From Corythucha ciliata (Eukaryota > Arthropoda > Insecta > Hemiptera > Tingidae): 64,000 nucleotides of DNA. Positions 43,512-53,741 of this stretch are shown here, piece after piece. Position 1 is the stretch's first letter. Every line of letters begins with the position of its first letter. A program made the translations under genes and the position numbers. The DNA is taken from assembly GCA_038030265.1 (NCBI GenBank), contig CM075941.1:59125952-59189951 (forward strand), in the 5' to 3' direction. A model generated the notes under the pieces. That model searched no databases, was not told the origin of the DNA, and worked only from the letters and a program-made list of their open reading frames with translations.

Positions 43512-45420
43512 ATATGGTATTAAAATCATTATGATATGTGACAACGCCACAAAATACATGATAAACGCCATGCCATATCTTGGAAAAGGCTCAACTCCAC
43601 CAGGCACACCTGCTGCGAGTTTCTACACAAAGAAGTTGGTAGAACCCATCGCAGGTTCGAACCGCAATTTGACAATGGACAATTGGTTCTCCAGCATTAC
43701 CCTAGCCGAAGAACTGCTAAAAGAAAAGAAAATCACTGTTATTGGGACAATAAAAAAAAATAAACGTGAGTTCCCCTCGGACTTCACCAACCCGACGTTT
43801 AAAAAAAGAAGAAGTGGATCGTCATTATTCCTGTACGCCGACAATGTAACCGCCGTGTCCTATAAGCCAACAGCGACAAAAATGGTGGCTCTCATATCCA
43901 CCGCACACGACGATGGGGCTGTGAACGAGAGAAGCGGAAAGCCCGAGATCATAATGAATTACAATACGACAAAAGGAGGTGTTGTTGTCAGTTGGAACAA
44001 AAATCGCGAAACGGCTTTTCAAACTATTAAGTCCAACATTGCGATTGACGAAGTGCTCGTACCATTCGACCCTCAATTACCGGTGACGCTGGCAACTGAT
44101 GCCAGCCCGGTCGGACTATTGGGAGTCCTCTCTCACATTTACCCGAACGGGCATGAACGCCCTATCGCGTTTGCGTCGCGAACCCTTACAGCAGCCGAAC
44201 GTAACTATTCCCAGTTGGACAAGGAGGCAACAGCCGTTTACTGGGCTTGTAAAAAATTTTACGACTACCTCTACGGGCGACCATTCACTCTGATTGTAGA
44301 CAATAAACCACTCATGTCAATTCTACATCCAGATCACAAACTTCCAGTACTCACGGGAACTCGTATGTTGCGATATGCTTTATTTTTGTCGGGATTCAAC
44401 TACAAAGTACGTCACCGTCCGTCAACCCAGCACGTCAATGCAGACTACCTCTCCAGAAATCCGATCAATACACCCGTAAATAGTAACTCGGTAGACACGG
44501 CTTTCCTCAACCAAGCAGCCACAATTCAACATATTTCGACGGAAAACGTCACTTCAATCAAAATAGCCGAACAAACCGAAAAGGACCCAGACCTGTCACA
44601 ACTGAAAAATGATATCCTCAACGGGAAAATCCGTGATCCCGAACTGTCGCTACACGACGGCGTGATATTCCGCGGTAACCGTGTTACCATACCCACATCA
44701 CTCCAGCCATCGGTACTGCGTGAACTCCACACAACACACGCGGGAATAGTAAAAATGAAGGCACTCGCTAGAAATTTCTGTTATTGGAAAGGTATCGATG
44801 CCGACATAGAAGACATGGCAAAAAGCTGTCAAGCCTGCTGTGATGTTAAAAATAATCATCAAACAGCACCCATACTCGTCTGGGAAACCCCGTCTTCAAA
44901 CTGGCAAAGAGTCCGTATGGACTATGCCGGCCCCTTCTTGGGCTGTCGCTCAAAATGGCCAGAGATCCTAATTTCAAAACAATCACCTACCACTCAATCC
45001 ACTATCCGGTCCCTTCAAGAAATTTTCAGTCGTCACGGTTTTCCAGAAATATTAGTCAGTGACAATGCCAACATTTTCAAATCTTCCGAATTTTTACAGT
45101 ATTGCAGCTCAAATGGCATCACTCAACGGTTCATAGCTCCGGGATACCCACAAACCAACGGACAAGCCGAAAGATTTTGTCAAATAATCAAGAAAAAACT
45201 CAAATGTATGCAAGCCGCACCGGGAAAAGTACAGGAAACATTATACGAACTCCTTCGACGCTACCGAATCACCCTCCTTGCGAGTGGCGAAACTCCATCC
45301 GAACTTCTCTATGGGCGGAATATTCGCACCAAATTGGATCTACTAAGACCAATGGCTCCAGGCGCATTGACAAATTCGGCGACACAGCCAATCTTGAAAA
45401 AAGGTTTCGCTCTCGGTTAG
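43486..45420 (+). CDS. Chimeric ORF: piggyBac transposase fused to gypsy RNase H-integrase
   Basis: One 644-codon frame with no internal stop. Residues 1-166 are piggyBac transposase: YIPSKPNKYGIK, the second catalytic aspartate at D65 in LTMDNWFSS, and the segment ending NYNTTKGGV, exactly where the third catalytic aspartate would follow. From about residue 169 it is Ty3/gypsy: RNase H with D205 (ATDASPVG), E247, D272 and D320. The integrase zinc finger is H415, H418, C448 and C451, and the catalytic triad is D479 (MDYAGP), D526 (VSDNAN) and E562 (GQAERF). A small in-frame deletion lies near residue 485 (GPFLGCRSKW). No RT remains. The frame shifts at 45420 and the gypsy tail continues in another phase. 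Fusion by deletion or recombination is inferred; selection on it is unproven. Confidence 0.85.
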   Translation: MYIPSKPNKYGIKIIMICDNATKYMINAMPYLGKGSTPPGTPAASFYTKKLVEPIAGSNRNLTMDNWFSSITLAEELLKEKKITVIGTIKKNKREFPSDFTNPTFKKRRSGSSLFLYADNVTAVSYKPTATKMVALISTAHDDGAVNERSGKPEIIMNYNTTKGGVVVSWNKNRETAFQTIKSNIAIDEVLVPFDPQLPVTLATDASPVGLLGVLSHIYPNGHERPIAFASRTLTAAERNYSQLDKEATAVYWACKKFYDYLYGRPFTLIVDNKPLMSILHPDHKLPVLTGTRMLRYALFLSGFNYKVRHRPSTQHVNADYLSRNPINTPVNSNSVDTAFLNQAATIQHISTENVTSIKIAEQTEKDPDLSQLKNDILNGKIRDPELSLHDGVIFRGNRVTIPTSLQPSVLRELHTTHAGIVKMKALARNFCYWKGIDADIEDMAKSCQACCDVKNNHQTAPILVWETPSSNWQRVRMDYAGPFLGCRSKWPEILISKQSPTTQSTIRSLQEIFSRHGFPEILVSDNANIFKSSEFLQYCSSNGITQRFIAPGYPQTNGQAERFCQIIKKKLKCMQAAPGKVQETLYELLRRYRITLLASGETPSELLYGRNIRTKLDLLRPMAPGALTNSATQPILKKGFALG

Positions 45421-45932
45421 CGAGTTCAATCTCGGAATTACGGTCATTCAAAGCTGTGGAAATACGGCAACGTGGTAGAACGCTTGGGAAAAACTTATTA
45501 TCTTATAGAACTCGACGACAGTTACGTCATCAAAAGACACTTCAACCAACTTCGCTCGTGTCTCGTTGAGAAACTCACGAAATCGTCAGGCGACACACGG
45601 CACCGACCCCGTCGGTTGCTGGTCATGAGAGTCTCACACTAGTCATTTCGAGATCATACCAACCTCAACAATCCATCCCACCAAGGAACCAAGAGACGAT
45701 CTCTTCACCCGAGGCCGGCAGACACCGATCTTTCGCGACATCAACACCGAAGCCCCTAACCCCGCCACCCGTAAACAATCCGGGGACACAAACACTACCT
45801 TCTAGCCCTGTGAGCGGCATGCCAACTAATGCAGGGGCACGGCTATTGGAATCTGCAGGAAACATAACACCAACACCTCCATTACGACGTTCCACACGCG
45901 TCCGTAAACCAGTCGTGCGGTTACTTCTTTAA
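45421..45932 (+). pseudogene. gypsy pol tail after the chimeric ORF
   Basis: In the shifted frame, the integrase C-terminal domain is readable (LWKYGNVVERLGKTYYLIELDD, then IKRHFNQLRSC near 45450-45560). After further frame changes the basic end RRSTRVRKPVVRLLL stops at 45930-45932. It closely parallels the tail at 35640-36033. Accumulated frameshifts show this part is not maintained. Confidence 0.7.
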
Positions 45933-46330
45933 GTTTGGTGCCACGCGCGTGTGTTTTTTTCATTATTATTTCCAGCCACGTATTTCACTTTTACAACGCT
46001 TCTCAATGACTTTAAAGTGTTTGCTAACTATTTTGTGCCATTTTCAGTAATCCTCATTTTCTACTTTTCAATTTTTTTTTATTGTTGATGTTAAGTACCA
46101 ATTATTTAGTAATCCCCTCTCCGTTCCATCGTGAATCGTGACAAATAATTTTTCTTTATATTTTTTATTTTTTTCAAATTAAGTGGCGGAGAGTATTATA
46201 GATATCACAAAAGAAATAAAGCGCTTGAGCCAACCGGCTAAGGCGACCACACCTTCGCCTTAGTCGGAGCGGAGACCTCAACGAGGGTGTGACTAGAATT
46301 CCTAATATCCTACATAACACAATGACAGTG
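45933..46330. other. Post-pol sequence, possible LTR
   Basis: After a T-rich stretch, the segment from about 46173 (TGGCGGAGAGTATTATAG) to about 46328 contains AATAAA and GC-rich inverted motifs, as in short LTRs. No second copy is seen, so the LTR reading is weak. Confidence 0.25.
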
Positions 46331-46773
46331 ACAAAGGGTAAGTCCGATGGCTTTTCGGGTGCCACGACGTTTTTGAGCGTCTGGTAAACGTCTAGTCCGA
46401 TAATAGCTACGAGGGAGCTCACTTTTTCGACTTCGAGAAGGTGGTTGACTGAGAAGAACGCTTCCAGTCTTTTCAAGTATTTTTCGAATGGTTCAGTCCC
46501 TTCGACAAATGGGGCGATCGAACCGATAATACCAGCTCTTTTTATTGTTGACGACGTCGAAAGCGAAGCTGGGGCAGTCGAAGGAACATTTCCACTGGAC
46601 TTCTTAGGACTCTCACACGTGTCCAAGTTGGGATCCGTTGACTCTCTGATGAATCCCGGGGACGACTCGACTTGTTGAGTTTTTTTTTTTTTCTTGCGAA
46701 CCATCCTCGTCCCCAATTGCTGTGTCCGAGGTGACTGGGGATGAATAGGGATCGGAGACAAGTCCGAAAACAA
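46330..46773 (-). pseudogene. Reverse-oriented gypsy gag fragment
   Basis: A reverse-strand frame with the gag hallmark PFEKYLKRLEAFFSVNHL and VAPEKPSDLPF, part of the capsid-like domain of gypsy elements. It is preceded by a lysine-run and serine/threonine-rich N-terminus. Homology fades near 46330, and the frame then runs on into unrelated sequence. It lies tail-to-tail with the forward gypsy tail, so it is a separate insertion or an inverted rearrangement. Confidence 0.65.
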
Positions 46774-46779
46774 TTAAGG

Positions 46780-49250
46780 ATTGTGGACTCACAAAACGCT
46801 TACTTTATTCGGTCTTCAAACGTACATGTAACCTTTGTCAGTGCTCGGTAACAGTGTTGATATTTAGTCTTACAATCGGGCACTAACACTACATGAAGGA
46901 CTTGGGATTTCGACTTGAAATAAGTGGTCTCCATTTTTATTTCAAAAGAGGTTATGCCGATACGTAGACGTGACTCGGGATCACCTCCTCCTCCTGAGGA
47001 AGGAGTTTCGAGGTTAAACACAAGCTGTACATCTGACGTATCATTCCCTTCAGTCGAATGTCAGTTCTTTCTATTTGTGTTATCGACTCAAATATTTCCC
47101 TCTTTTCACGCATACATTGGAAAATTTCATCGTTCAACTGCACATTGATTTCACTATCACCGCGTCTGTGTCAACACTTTTGTAAGGATCTCTATCGGAA
47201 GGAATAAAAGAGTCGAGTATAAGGGGTATTGTGCTGAGGAGTCTAGACCACTTTAATGGGTCTTGTCTCTCTATTCAGAACGTTCTTAAGTAGAGGGATT
47301 TTTTTTTTTTTTTTTTTTACGTTCGCCCTTCTTCCCTCATTTCTATCGTGTTTTTGCGGAGGTTACAGTGAAGGATAAGTTGGCAGGGGGTGGAGTCAAC
47401 AAATACTTTCCCTCGTCATTCTAACGTAACTTACCATCAAAGAATCTTCGCTCCCCATTAATTTTCCCATCCCTTTTCTTGTTTCTCCAACTCTGTTCTT
47501 GTACAGTGGAGAAAAACTGTCGAGAACTTCATTCAGGTTGCTGTGTTAAGTTAGGTTTTCAAGTGTTTCCATAAAAAAAGAATTGATGAGGACATACGTT
47601 TCAGCTAATAGATTATTGGTGGAGGGGAAATTGTCATTACTGTACTTGAAAGGGAATAAAACCTCAAACTACCAACAGTGTGTATACCTTTTATGATGCT
47701 GATTTCCCATAATTTTAACGATGATTGCGCGAATTGTACAGCCCAAGCCATCCCTCTTTGCTTTAGGTCTCGAGGGGATAACATCCTCTAATCCAGCGCT
47801 CACGAGGGTTATTCAGCGAAAGATGCGAGGGCCTTTTCATTGATGAGAAGGGTTGAAATGCTGCGAGAGGGGTTTAACTTGTCAAAAGTTGAACTTGACT
47901 CAATTTGTACAAATTGAGGCCTATTGAACACTTCTACCGCTATGCGGGGTGAGTTGGTGAGGGAGGGGTGGTAAAGTGTTTGCAGAAAACCATCATAGAT
48001 AGACAATTTTTTATTTTTTCACAAATTGTTCATTCTGTAGGTAATTATTTTGTCAAAGAACTTGGAACTTTCTTCTTTTATTAGGTTTTCTCGTCTGATA
48101 CCTAGCATTTGTCAACGCTCCCCCCCCCCCACACCAGAAAAAACAGAAAAAAAGAACGCCTCTTCCTGGATTCTGAAAGAGGGAAAATGTGGAGGTGAAT
48201 TTTGATGAGATCTCCTCTCTCTTGAGATGAAATGATATCGATTGTCTAAGCAGGGCGTCACGTGGTGACATCTGGGCGCTCGACAACTGTTGAAGGGTCT
48301 CTCTCCCCCCCCTACAACCCCACCCCCCACCAAAGGGTGTATAAGCACGGTTAAAATGAAAGGGGTCCAACTCTTCTACTTGTCCCCCTCCCTTCCCACC
48401 AACCATCTATTCACTACTCACCACGGTAACCACTCGGCCGATCGCATGACCGCCTGTCTAAATCGAATGTAAATAATAAACCTTTGAAAAAGAAGGAAGA
48501 AACCTCGCTTTTTTCCGGTCTTGGGAAAAAATAAACACTAAACCAAACGTCACCCATCACTTTGCACATAGTTACTCAACGCATAATATACGCTTTTTTA
48601 TCCCCTGATGCGAAATTCCAATAAATAAACTTTGCTATTTATAGAGTTTTAACAAATTCGTTGAACCCCCCATTAAAAAATGTCTCTATAGCCGCCCTAT
48701 CATGAATACTGATACTCGGAATTCCGGGAAAAATGACCCAATGGCAAACGAATTTCAATCTGCACTTCAGAGACATCAATAGACGCTAATTGAAGACCAG
48801 GAAAATGGGGAAAGGGGAAATGAGAAAAAAAAACTGCGTGTAACTAATGGCTACAAGGGGCAGGAACAATCGTCCCCAACCCTTGTTTTTTACATACTTT
48901 TATCAAAAGATGAAATGAAAAGCGAGTTTCTGGTTTCTATCGCGATTAATAGCACCCTATTGAACGAGGAAATGCGGGAGACTATTGTAGAGGGGCTGTA
49001 CTCAATCATTTTTTCCCCTTTCATTTGGACGGTATAGTTAAGTTTTTGACTTTTAGTGAATGCCTTTAAAGTATTTAACGGTCATTCCTGTCGCGATTGA
49101 AAATTTGCAGGCCAGAGAGGGAACAAAGTAAATGCGTGTGCAATGTAAATCAATACTATCTCCGGACATTTTGAATTTGTGAAGGAAAAACGAGAGTTAG
49201 ATAAAGTTTCTAGGTCTAAAAATCCGATTTGAATAAATAAATATTCCTCT
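46780..49250. other. 2.5 kb with no supportable gene
   Basis: Short frames only. It includes T-runs (47300-47318), C-runs near 48120 and 48305, and purine/pyrimidine-rich tracts. The region right of 46780 may contain the 5' part of the reverse gag element, but nothing diagnostic was found. Confidence 0.4.
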
Positions 49251-49270
49251 TTTTTCTTGATAACGTTCCG

Positions 49271-49280
49271 CTATTTAAGC
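49271..49280 (+). promoter_or_regulatory. TATA-like box of the secreted-peptide gene
   Basis: CTATTTAAGC lies 97 bases before the ATG at 49368. A start site about 30 bases downstream would give a leader of roughly 65 bases. Confidence 0.45.
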
Positions 49281-49367
49281 ATACATACAAACTTTTACTT
49301 TTCCACTAAAGACACACAGTAAACTTTCAAGTTACAAGCAATTTAGAGTCAAACTTGTTTCAATAAC

Positions 49368-49544
49368 ATGTTCGGTAAAGTTTTTATTTTTGTTCTTATC
49401 GCCACCGTAGTTTTGGCAGCACCAACGCCCACTGTACTACCGGGAATGTCTGGACTGTCCGGACTTGATATTCCAAACATCGGAGGACTGGCCAACTTGT
49501 CGGCGCTGAATTGGCCCCTGCCACTATTACTCAATGGAATTTGA
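49368..49544 (+). CDS. Small secreted peptide, family unrecognised
   Basis: 58 codons from ATG to TGA. Residues 1-17 form a typical signal peptide: a lysine at position 4, then a hydrophobic core FIFVLIATVVLA, with cleavage likely before APTPT. The predicted mature part (about 40 residues) is rich in Leu, Gly, Pro and Ser, has the short near-repeat GMSGLSGL and a hydrophobic end (WPLPLLLNGI), and lacks cysteine and dibasic processing sites. A TATA-like box lies upstream at 49271 and an AATAAA at 49609-49614, so a complete single-exon gene is plausible. Mutations typical of the surrounding dead elements are absent. A cuticular, salivary or antimicrobial role is possible, but nothing in the sequence decides. 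No family is recognised. Confidence 0.6.
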   Translation: MFGKVFIFVLIATVVLAAPTPTVLPGMSGLSGLDIPNIGGLANLSALNWPLPLLLNGI

Positions 49545-49608
49545 TTTCGACGATTATCTTCACTGGCTCGACAAATAGCTACTGAACTCCTTGTGATTGA
49601 ATTCTTTC

Positions 49609-49614
49609 AATAAA
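49609..49614 (+). terminator. Polyadenylation signal AATAAA
   Basis: AATAAA 65 bases after the stop of the secreted-peptide gene, followed by a short AT-rich stretch and then A-rich sequence. Confidence 0.5.
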
Positions 49615-49714
49615 ACATATTATTGCGTAAGCGAAAACAAAAAACAAAACAAAACAGCATCCTACACCTACGGTGCATCTGATAAATATGACTTAAAATA
49701 CGTGTTTTTCTCAA

Positions 49715-51440
49715 TTTTGGCCTAGTTTAAGCGTGGTTTCTCCATTTTTCCAGCATATAAGCGATTTTTCTCAATATTAGCCGCTAATGAGTACTTTTCC
49801 TCAACTTCAGCGGTTAATAAGCTCACATTCTCAATCTTAACCGCATACAGAAATTGGAGATTAGTGCTAGCCACGAATAACCCACTTTTCTCAAGTACAC
49901 CCGCGAAATTTCCTCCAGATTCCACGAAATGGCGTCTCCTCACAATTTTAGTCGTGAATTAGCGTTTTTTTTCTCTCTCTCAATTTCGGCCACGAATGAG
50001 CGCTTTTGCTCAGAACCAGCGTTATTTCTTATAATTTTAGCCCCGGTATTAATACCACATTTAGCGCTCTTTCTCAACTCCCACGTGTACGGGGCCTACA
50101 CAAACAAGAAAAGACATGAGAGGCTCTTCTCCTCAAATTTTAGCCGCAACTTTGCCTTCAGTAGTAACGTTGGTTTCAGAATAGCAAATTAGCGCTTTCT
50201 AAATGAATTTTTCAGTACGAATATGAGTATTTCGATCCTTATATTCGAGTATTTAGCGCTATTTCTCAACGCATCAGCCGTGAATGAGCGTTTTTCCTAA
50301 ATTATAGTTTTGGCCTTGATTGAGTGGTTCCTTTCATATCTACTTAGCAAAAAATTCGAGATTTGTCTCCATTATTGAATTAACGATTCCTCCCCTTTTG
50401 TATAGCAATGAATTGAAGCTCTTTTATCAAATTTTAGGCCCGACGCTCACTAGCGTTGCTCAACGCAGCGTCGACGTCAGTGAGGAGTTCTCACGCGTTT
50501 TGAGACTTGAATTTATTTATAAATGAGTCGTGGTGGAGATGCACAAAAAAAAACAGAGTCCTTCAGTTTTTTATTTTAAAAAATAATAATATTTTTGCCA
50601 ACTGGAAAGAAGAAAAATGCAATTTTTGAGTGCACCCAATCTTCAAGAACACACGTTTTTTTGTTTTTTTTAAGGTGCCGCGTCAATGCCCAGCGTTGGG
50701 CGTCGACACTGCGTTAACGTAGCGTTGAGTAATGCTCGTGTGAACTGACTAATAATAACTCAGTGCACTTTGCCGACGCTCGGCTTTGAGGCAACGCTCG
50801 CGTGTGAACCGGGCCTTAGCCACAAATTAGCGTTTTTGTATTATTTTAGTATGGAATGAATCCTTTTTTCACTTATTTTGGACTATTCAAACATTTAGAA
50901 ATTTTAGTTGGTGTGAATATATGTTATTGAAGCTTAATTTTAGCAATGAATTAGCGTTTTTGTCTAATTTAGCCGTGAGTTAGCGCTTCTTCTTAATTTT
51001 ATTAACGGATTAGAGCTTCTTTTTCTTTTCTTTTTCAATTTTTATTGATAAAAAGATTGTTCCTCAATTTTATATGTGAAATAACGGTTTTTCTCAGCTT
51101 TCACTGCGAATCTGCGCTTTTCTCGATTTGATCCGTGAACTAGCGGTTTTTTAATGTGTGGATAAGCGGTTTTTCTCAATATTGGTTTCAAATGAAGGAC
51201 AATTTTAGCCGCGAATTGGCGATTTTTTTTTTCACTTTTAGCCATCAAAGTAGAAACGCTTTTATTCAATTTAAGTCACTACCTATGGCTTCTTTTCTTG
51301 GTTTTAATTGCGAATGACCACTTATTCTCAATTTTAGAAGTTAATTGTTAATTATCCTATATTATCGCCTAATTTTAGACATGAATTTCAGCGTTTTGCT
51401 TAATTTTAGCCACAATTTAGCGATTCTTCTTGATTTTAGC
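49715..51440 (+). repeat. Minisatellite array E
   Basis: Forward-orientation copies of the ~30-bp unit, interrupted by a MITE at 50437-50815. It ends right before the CAGGGGCG-like terminus of the inverted hAT-like copy at 51456, so arrays E and F face each other. Confidence 0.75.
50437..50815. mobile_element. Harbinger-like MITE inside the minisatellite
   Basis: Termini GGCCCG (left) and CGGGCC (right), flanked by the 3-bp duplication TTA (50434-50436 and 50816-50818). Joining the flanks restores a normal minisatellite unit (ATTTTAGCC then ACAAATTAGCG), so the boundaries are secure. GC-rich inverted motifs (CAACGC, GCGTCG) recur inside. A 3-bp TTA/TAA duplication is typical of PIF/Harbinger. 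No protein is encoded. Confidence 0.65.
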
Positions 51441-51455
51441 TGTGACTAGCTGTGT

Positions 51456-53741
51456 GAGGGGCGTAGGTTCGGGGGGGTATTGGGGATGGATCCCCCCCCC
51501 CCCCAGAGTAACAAGCATACGAACGAAGGGACACTAGTACCAACGCTCTACTGTAAAGAACACCATAAAATCCAAATCCATAAATCTCCAAAAATAAGTG
51601 TTTCTCGTTCAAGTTAGTTTTAGCAGATTTTCTCGACTTTGAGCAGACCGAAAAGGTCCGCATGATTCCAGCTGCTTCCTTGGACTTCATACCCCACGCA
51701 GTAGCTTACCGAGGCAGGGGCGGGAATCGCCCCAGATCAGATGGGCCCCTCGAAAAGCTTAAATACGGATAAATGAGGATTTTTAGGTTATCCATGGATG
51801 TAGGTATGTGAAGAGGTCGGACGGTTGGACAGCGATTTGACTACTTTCTACGAATTTCAATTTATCCGATCTGATGGAGAACATAACGTTGCAAGTGATA
51901 GCAGCGAAGACTGTGGGCAAAATATTCGATGAGCTCCCGAAAGCGCTAATCTAGTGGCTCAAATTGAGAAAAATCGCGCTATCTTCAGGAAAATTTACGT
52001 CTAAAAAGAGAAAATACTCCGTGTCCCCAGTTTCTTTAGGTCCTCAAGCAAAAAGTTGAAAAAACCGTTAATATTCGTGACCATAACTGCGAAAAAGCCC
52101 TGATTCACGGTCTCGCAATGTAACTTCCGGACTAAAATTGAGAAAAAATCGCTGATTCGCGGTGCATGGTTGCCGTTCTACGAATAAATTGTGGAAATCA
52201 ACGCAAAAGGGTTGTTTTTGGACCAACCCCGCGGTTAAAATTGAGATAACACGTATAATATTGACCAAATAAAGACGCTTTCAGGTAAAAATATGGCAAA
52301 AATAGCAAATTCACAACTAAAATTGCGAAAAATCGCTAATTTGCAATGTGCGGGTTTGAAGTCGAGGAAAAACGTTAATTCGCGGATACAAATGAAGAAA
52401 ATCACTAATTAGCCCACATTTACAAAAGAAAAACGCTAATTTTCGGTTCATATTGAGAAGAAGTGATAATCCTCTGCAAAAATGAAAAAAAAAAATACTA
52501 ATTTGCAGCTTAATTATAGGAAAACACCAATTCTTGGCCAAAATCGATAAAATTCGGTTAATGCAAGGCTTGGGAACGCTGCTACGCTGCAAAAATTTAG
52601 AAAAAGCGCAAATTCGCTGCTAAAATTGAGGAACATGAATAATACTCGTGTAAGTGCGATGAAATTTGAAATTTCTAATTTAAATACGCGCCTTCTGAAG
52701 GCAACTTTGTGGCTAAAGTTCCAAAAACTGGAAATTCCTGCGAGGCTATTAGTAAAAACAACGCTGATTCACAGGCTAGAACTAAGAAGAAGCAATAATC
52801 TATACATAAAATTGTTAATACGGTGCTGAAATGTGAAAACCCCACTAAACTGCAGGTAGTGTTTAGAAAATTAATAATTATTCTGGCCAAAATTAAGATA
52901 TTATAAGGTTATTTTGAGGCTAAATGGACAAAAAAGTGCTAATTCAAGACTACAAATAGAAAAACCGCCAATTTATAGCTGAAATTGCGCAAAACTCTGA
53001 TTCGCTCAAATAGAGAAAAATTCTAATTTACGTCATAACTAAATCATACGCCATTCGCGGCTTCTGATGGTAACTTCTGAGTTTTCTGAAGGCAACTTCT
53101 GAGGCTCAAATTGAGATAAAGCGGCAATTTATGGCAATGGGTGAAAAATCCGCTAATTCGCGGGTAAAACTGAGAAAAATTGCGCATGGTGAACCAAAAA
53201 AATCCTAATTTGTGAAAAGTCTTCTATTTCGAGGCTAATTTATGAAGAAAACACTTAAGAAAAACGTAATGTTTAACCAATATACTTAAAAAAGTGCTAA
53301 TTCCCTGCTAAAAAAAATTGAAAAAATCGCTAGTTTGCTGCTAAAATCGAGGAAAACGCTAAAACTCGCGGAGAATTAAGAAACATCGCTCACAGGATAG
53401 AAACGCTGCTTTGCTGCTAATGTTGGGAAAATGCGCAAATTCAATATCTATGGGGGGAGGGGTCAAAACCGCTGAAATTAACAAGAACGATTTTAATAAG
53501 TATATAAGATGCACGCGGCCAAAATTGAGAAAAGCGCTAATCTGCAGGTAAAGTTGACAAAAAGCACTCATTCGTGGCTAAAATTGAGAAATTCGCGGCT
53601 TAAACTGGGCGTAAGCGCTAATTGGTGGTTAGAAAAGGTGAAATAGCGGTGATTCGTGGCTAAAATAAGGAAAAGGCTAAGTGAAAATATATTTCTTGTT
53701 TATACAGAGACTTAGGGTTAAATTACCCCCTGCCATCCCTG
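51456..53741 (-). mobile_element. hAT-like minisatellite element, inverted copy 2
   Basis: Reverse-oriented relative of 6418-8571. The reverse-strand left end CAGGGATGGCAGGGGGTAAT lies at 53741 and the right end near 51456 (GAGGGGCGTAGGTTCGG, first bases mutated). Both copies share the unique segment corresponding to 8120-8570, including a block reading GGTCCGCATG and GCTTCCTTGGACTTC. The 53741 end is inserted within a reverse-strand RT gene just after its FGDD motif. The expected second copy of flank TAATCAAG was not found beyond 51456, so that side is rearranged. Confidence 0.7.
51945..53690 (-). repeat. Minisatellite array F, reversed
   Basis: Reverse-orientation units (CGCTAATTC, GCTAAAATTGAGAAAAA). 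Much of it can be matched unit by unit to array A (6485-8120). Confidence 0.8.

Larger units (their letters stand above)
42015..43983 (+). mobile_element. piggyBac-like element, 3' part replaced by gypsy sequence
   Basis: A piggyBac-type transposase is spread over 42430-43983, cut before its third catalytic aspartate by a junction to gypsy pol. Upstream, four copies of a GTC(A/T)...GACTCC-type motif (about 42013-42030, 42186-42206, 42233-42254 and 42272-42294) look like subterminal repeats. I could not find a TTAA-flanked terminal repeat with confidence. Confidence 0.7.
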
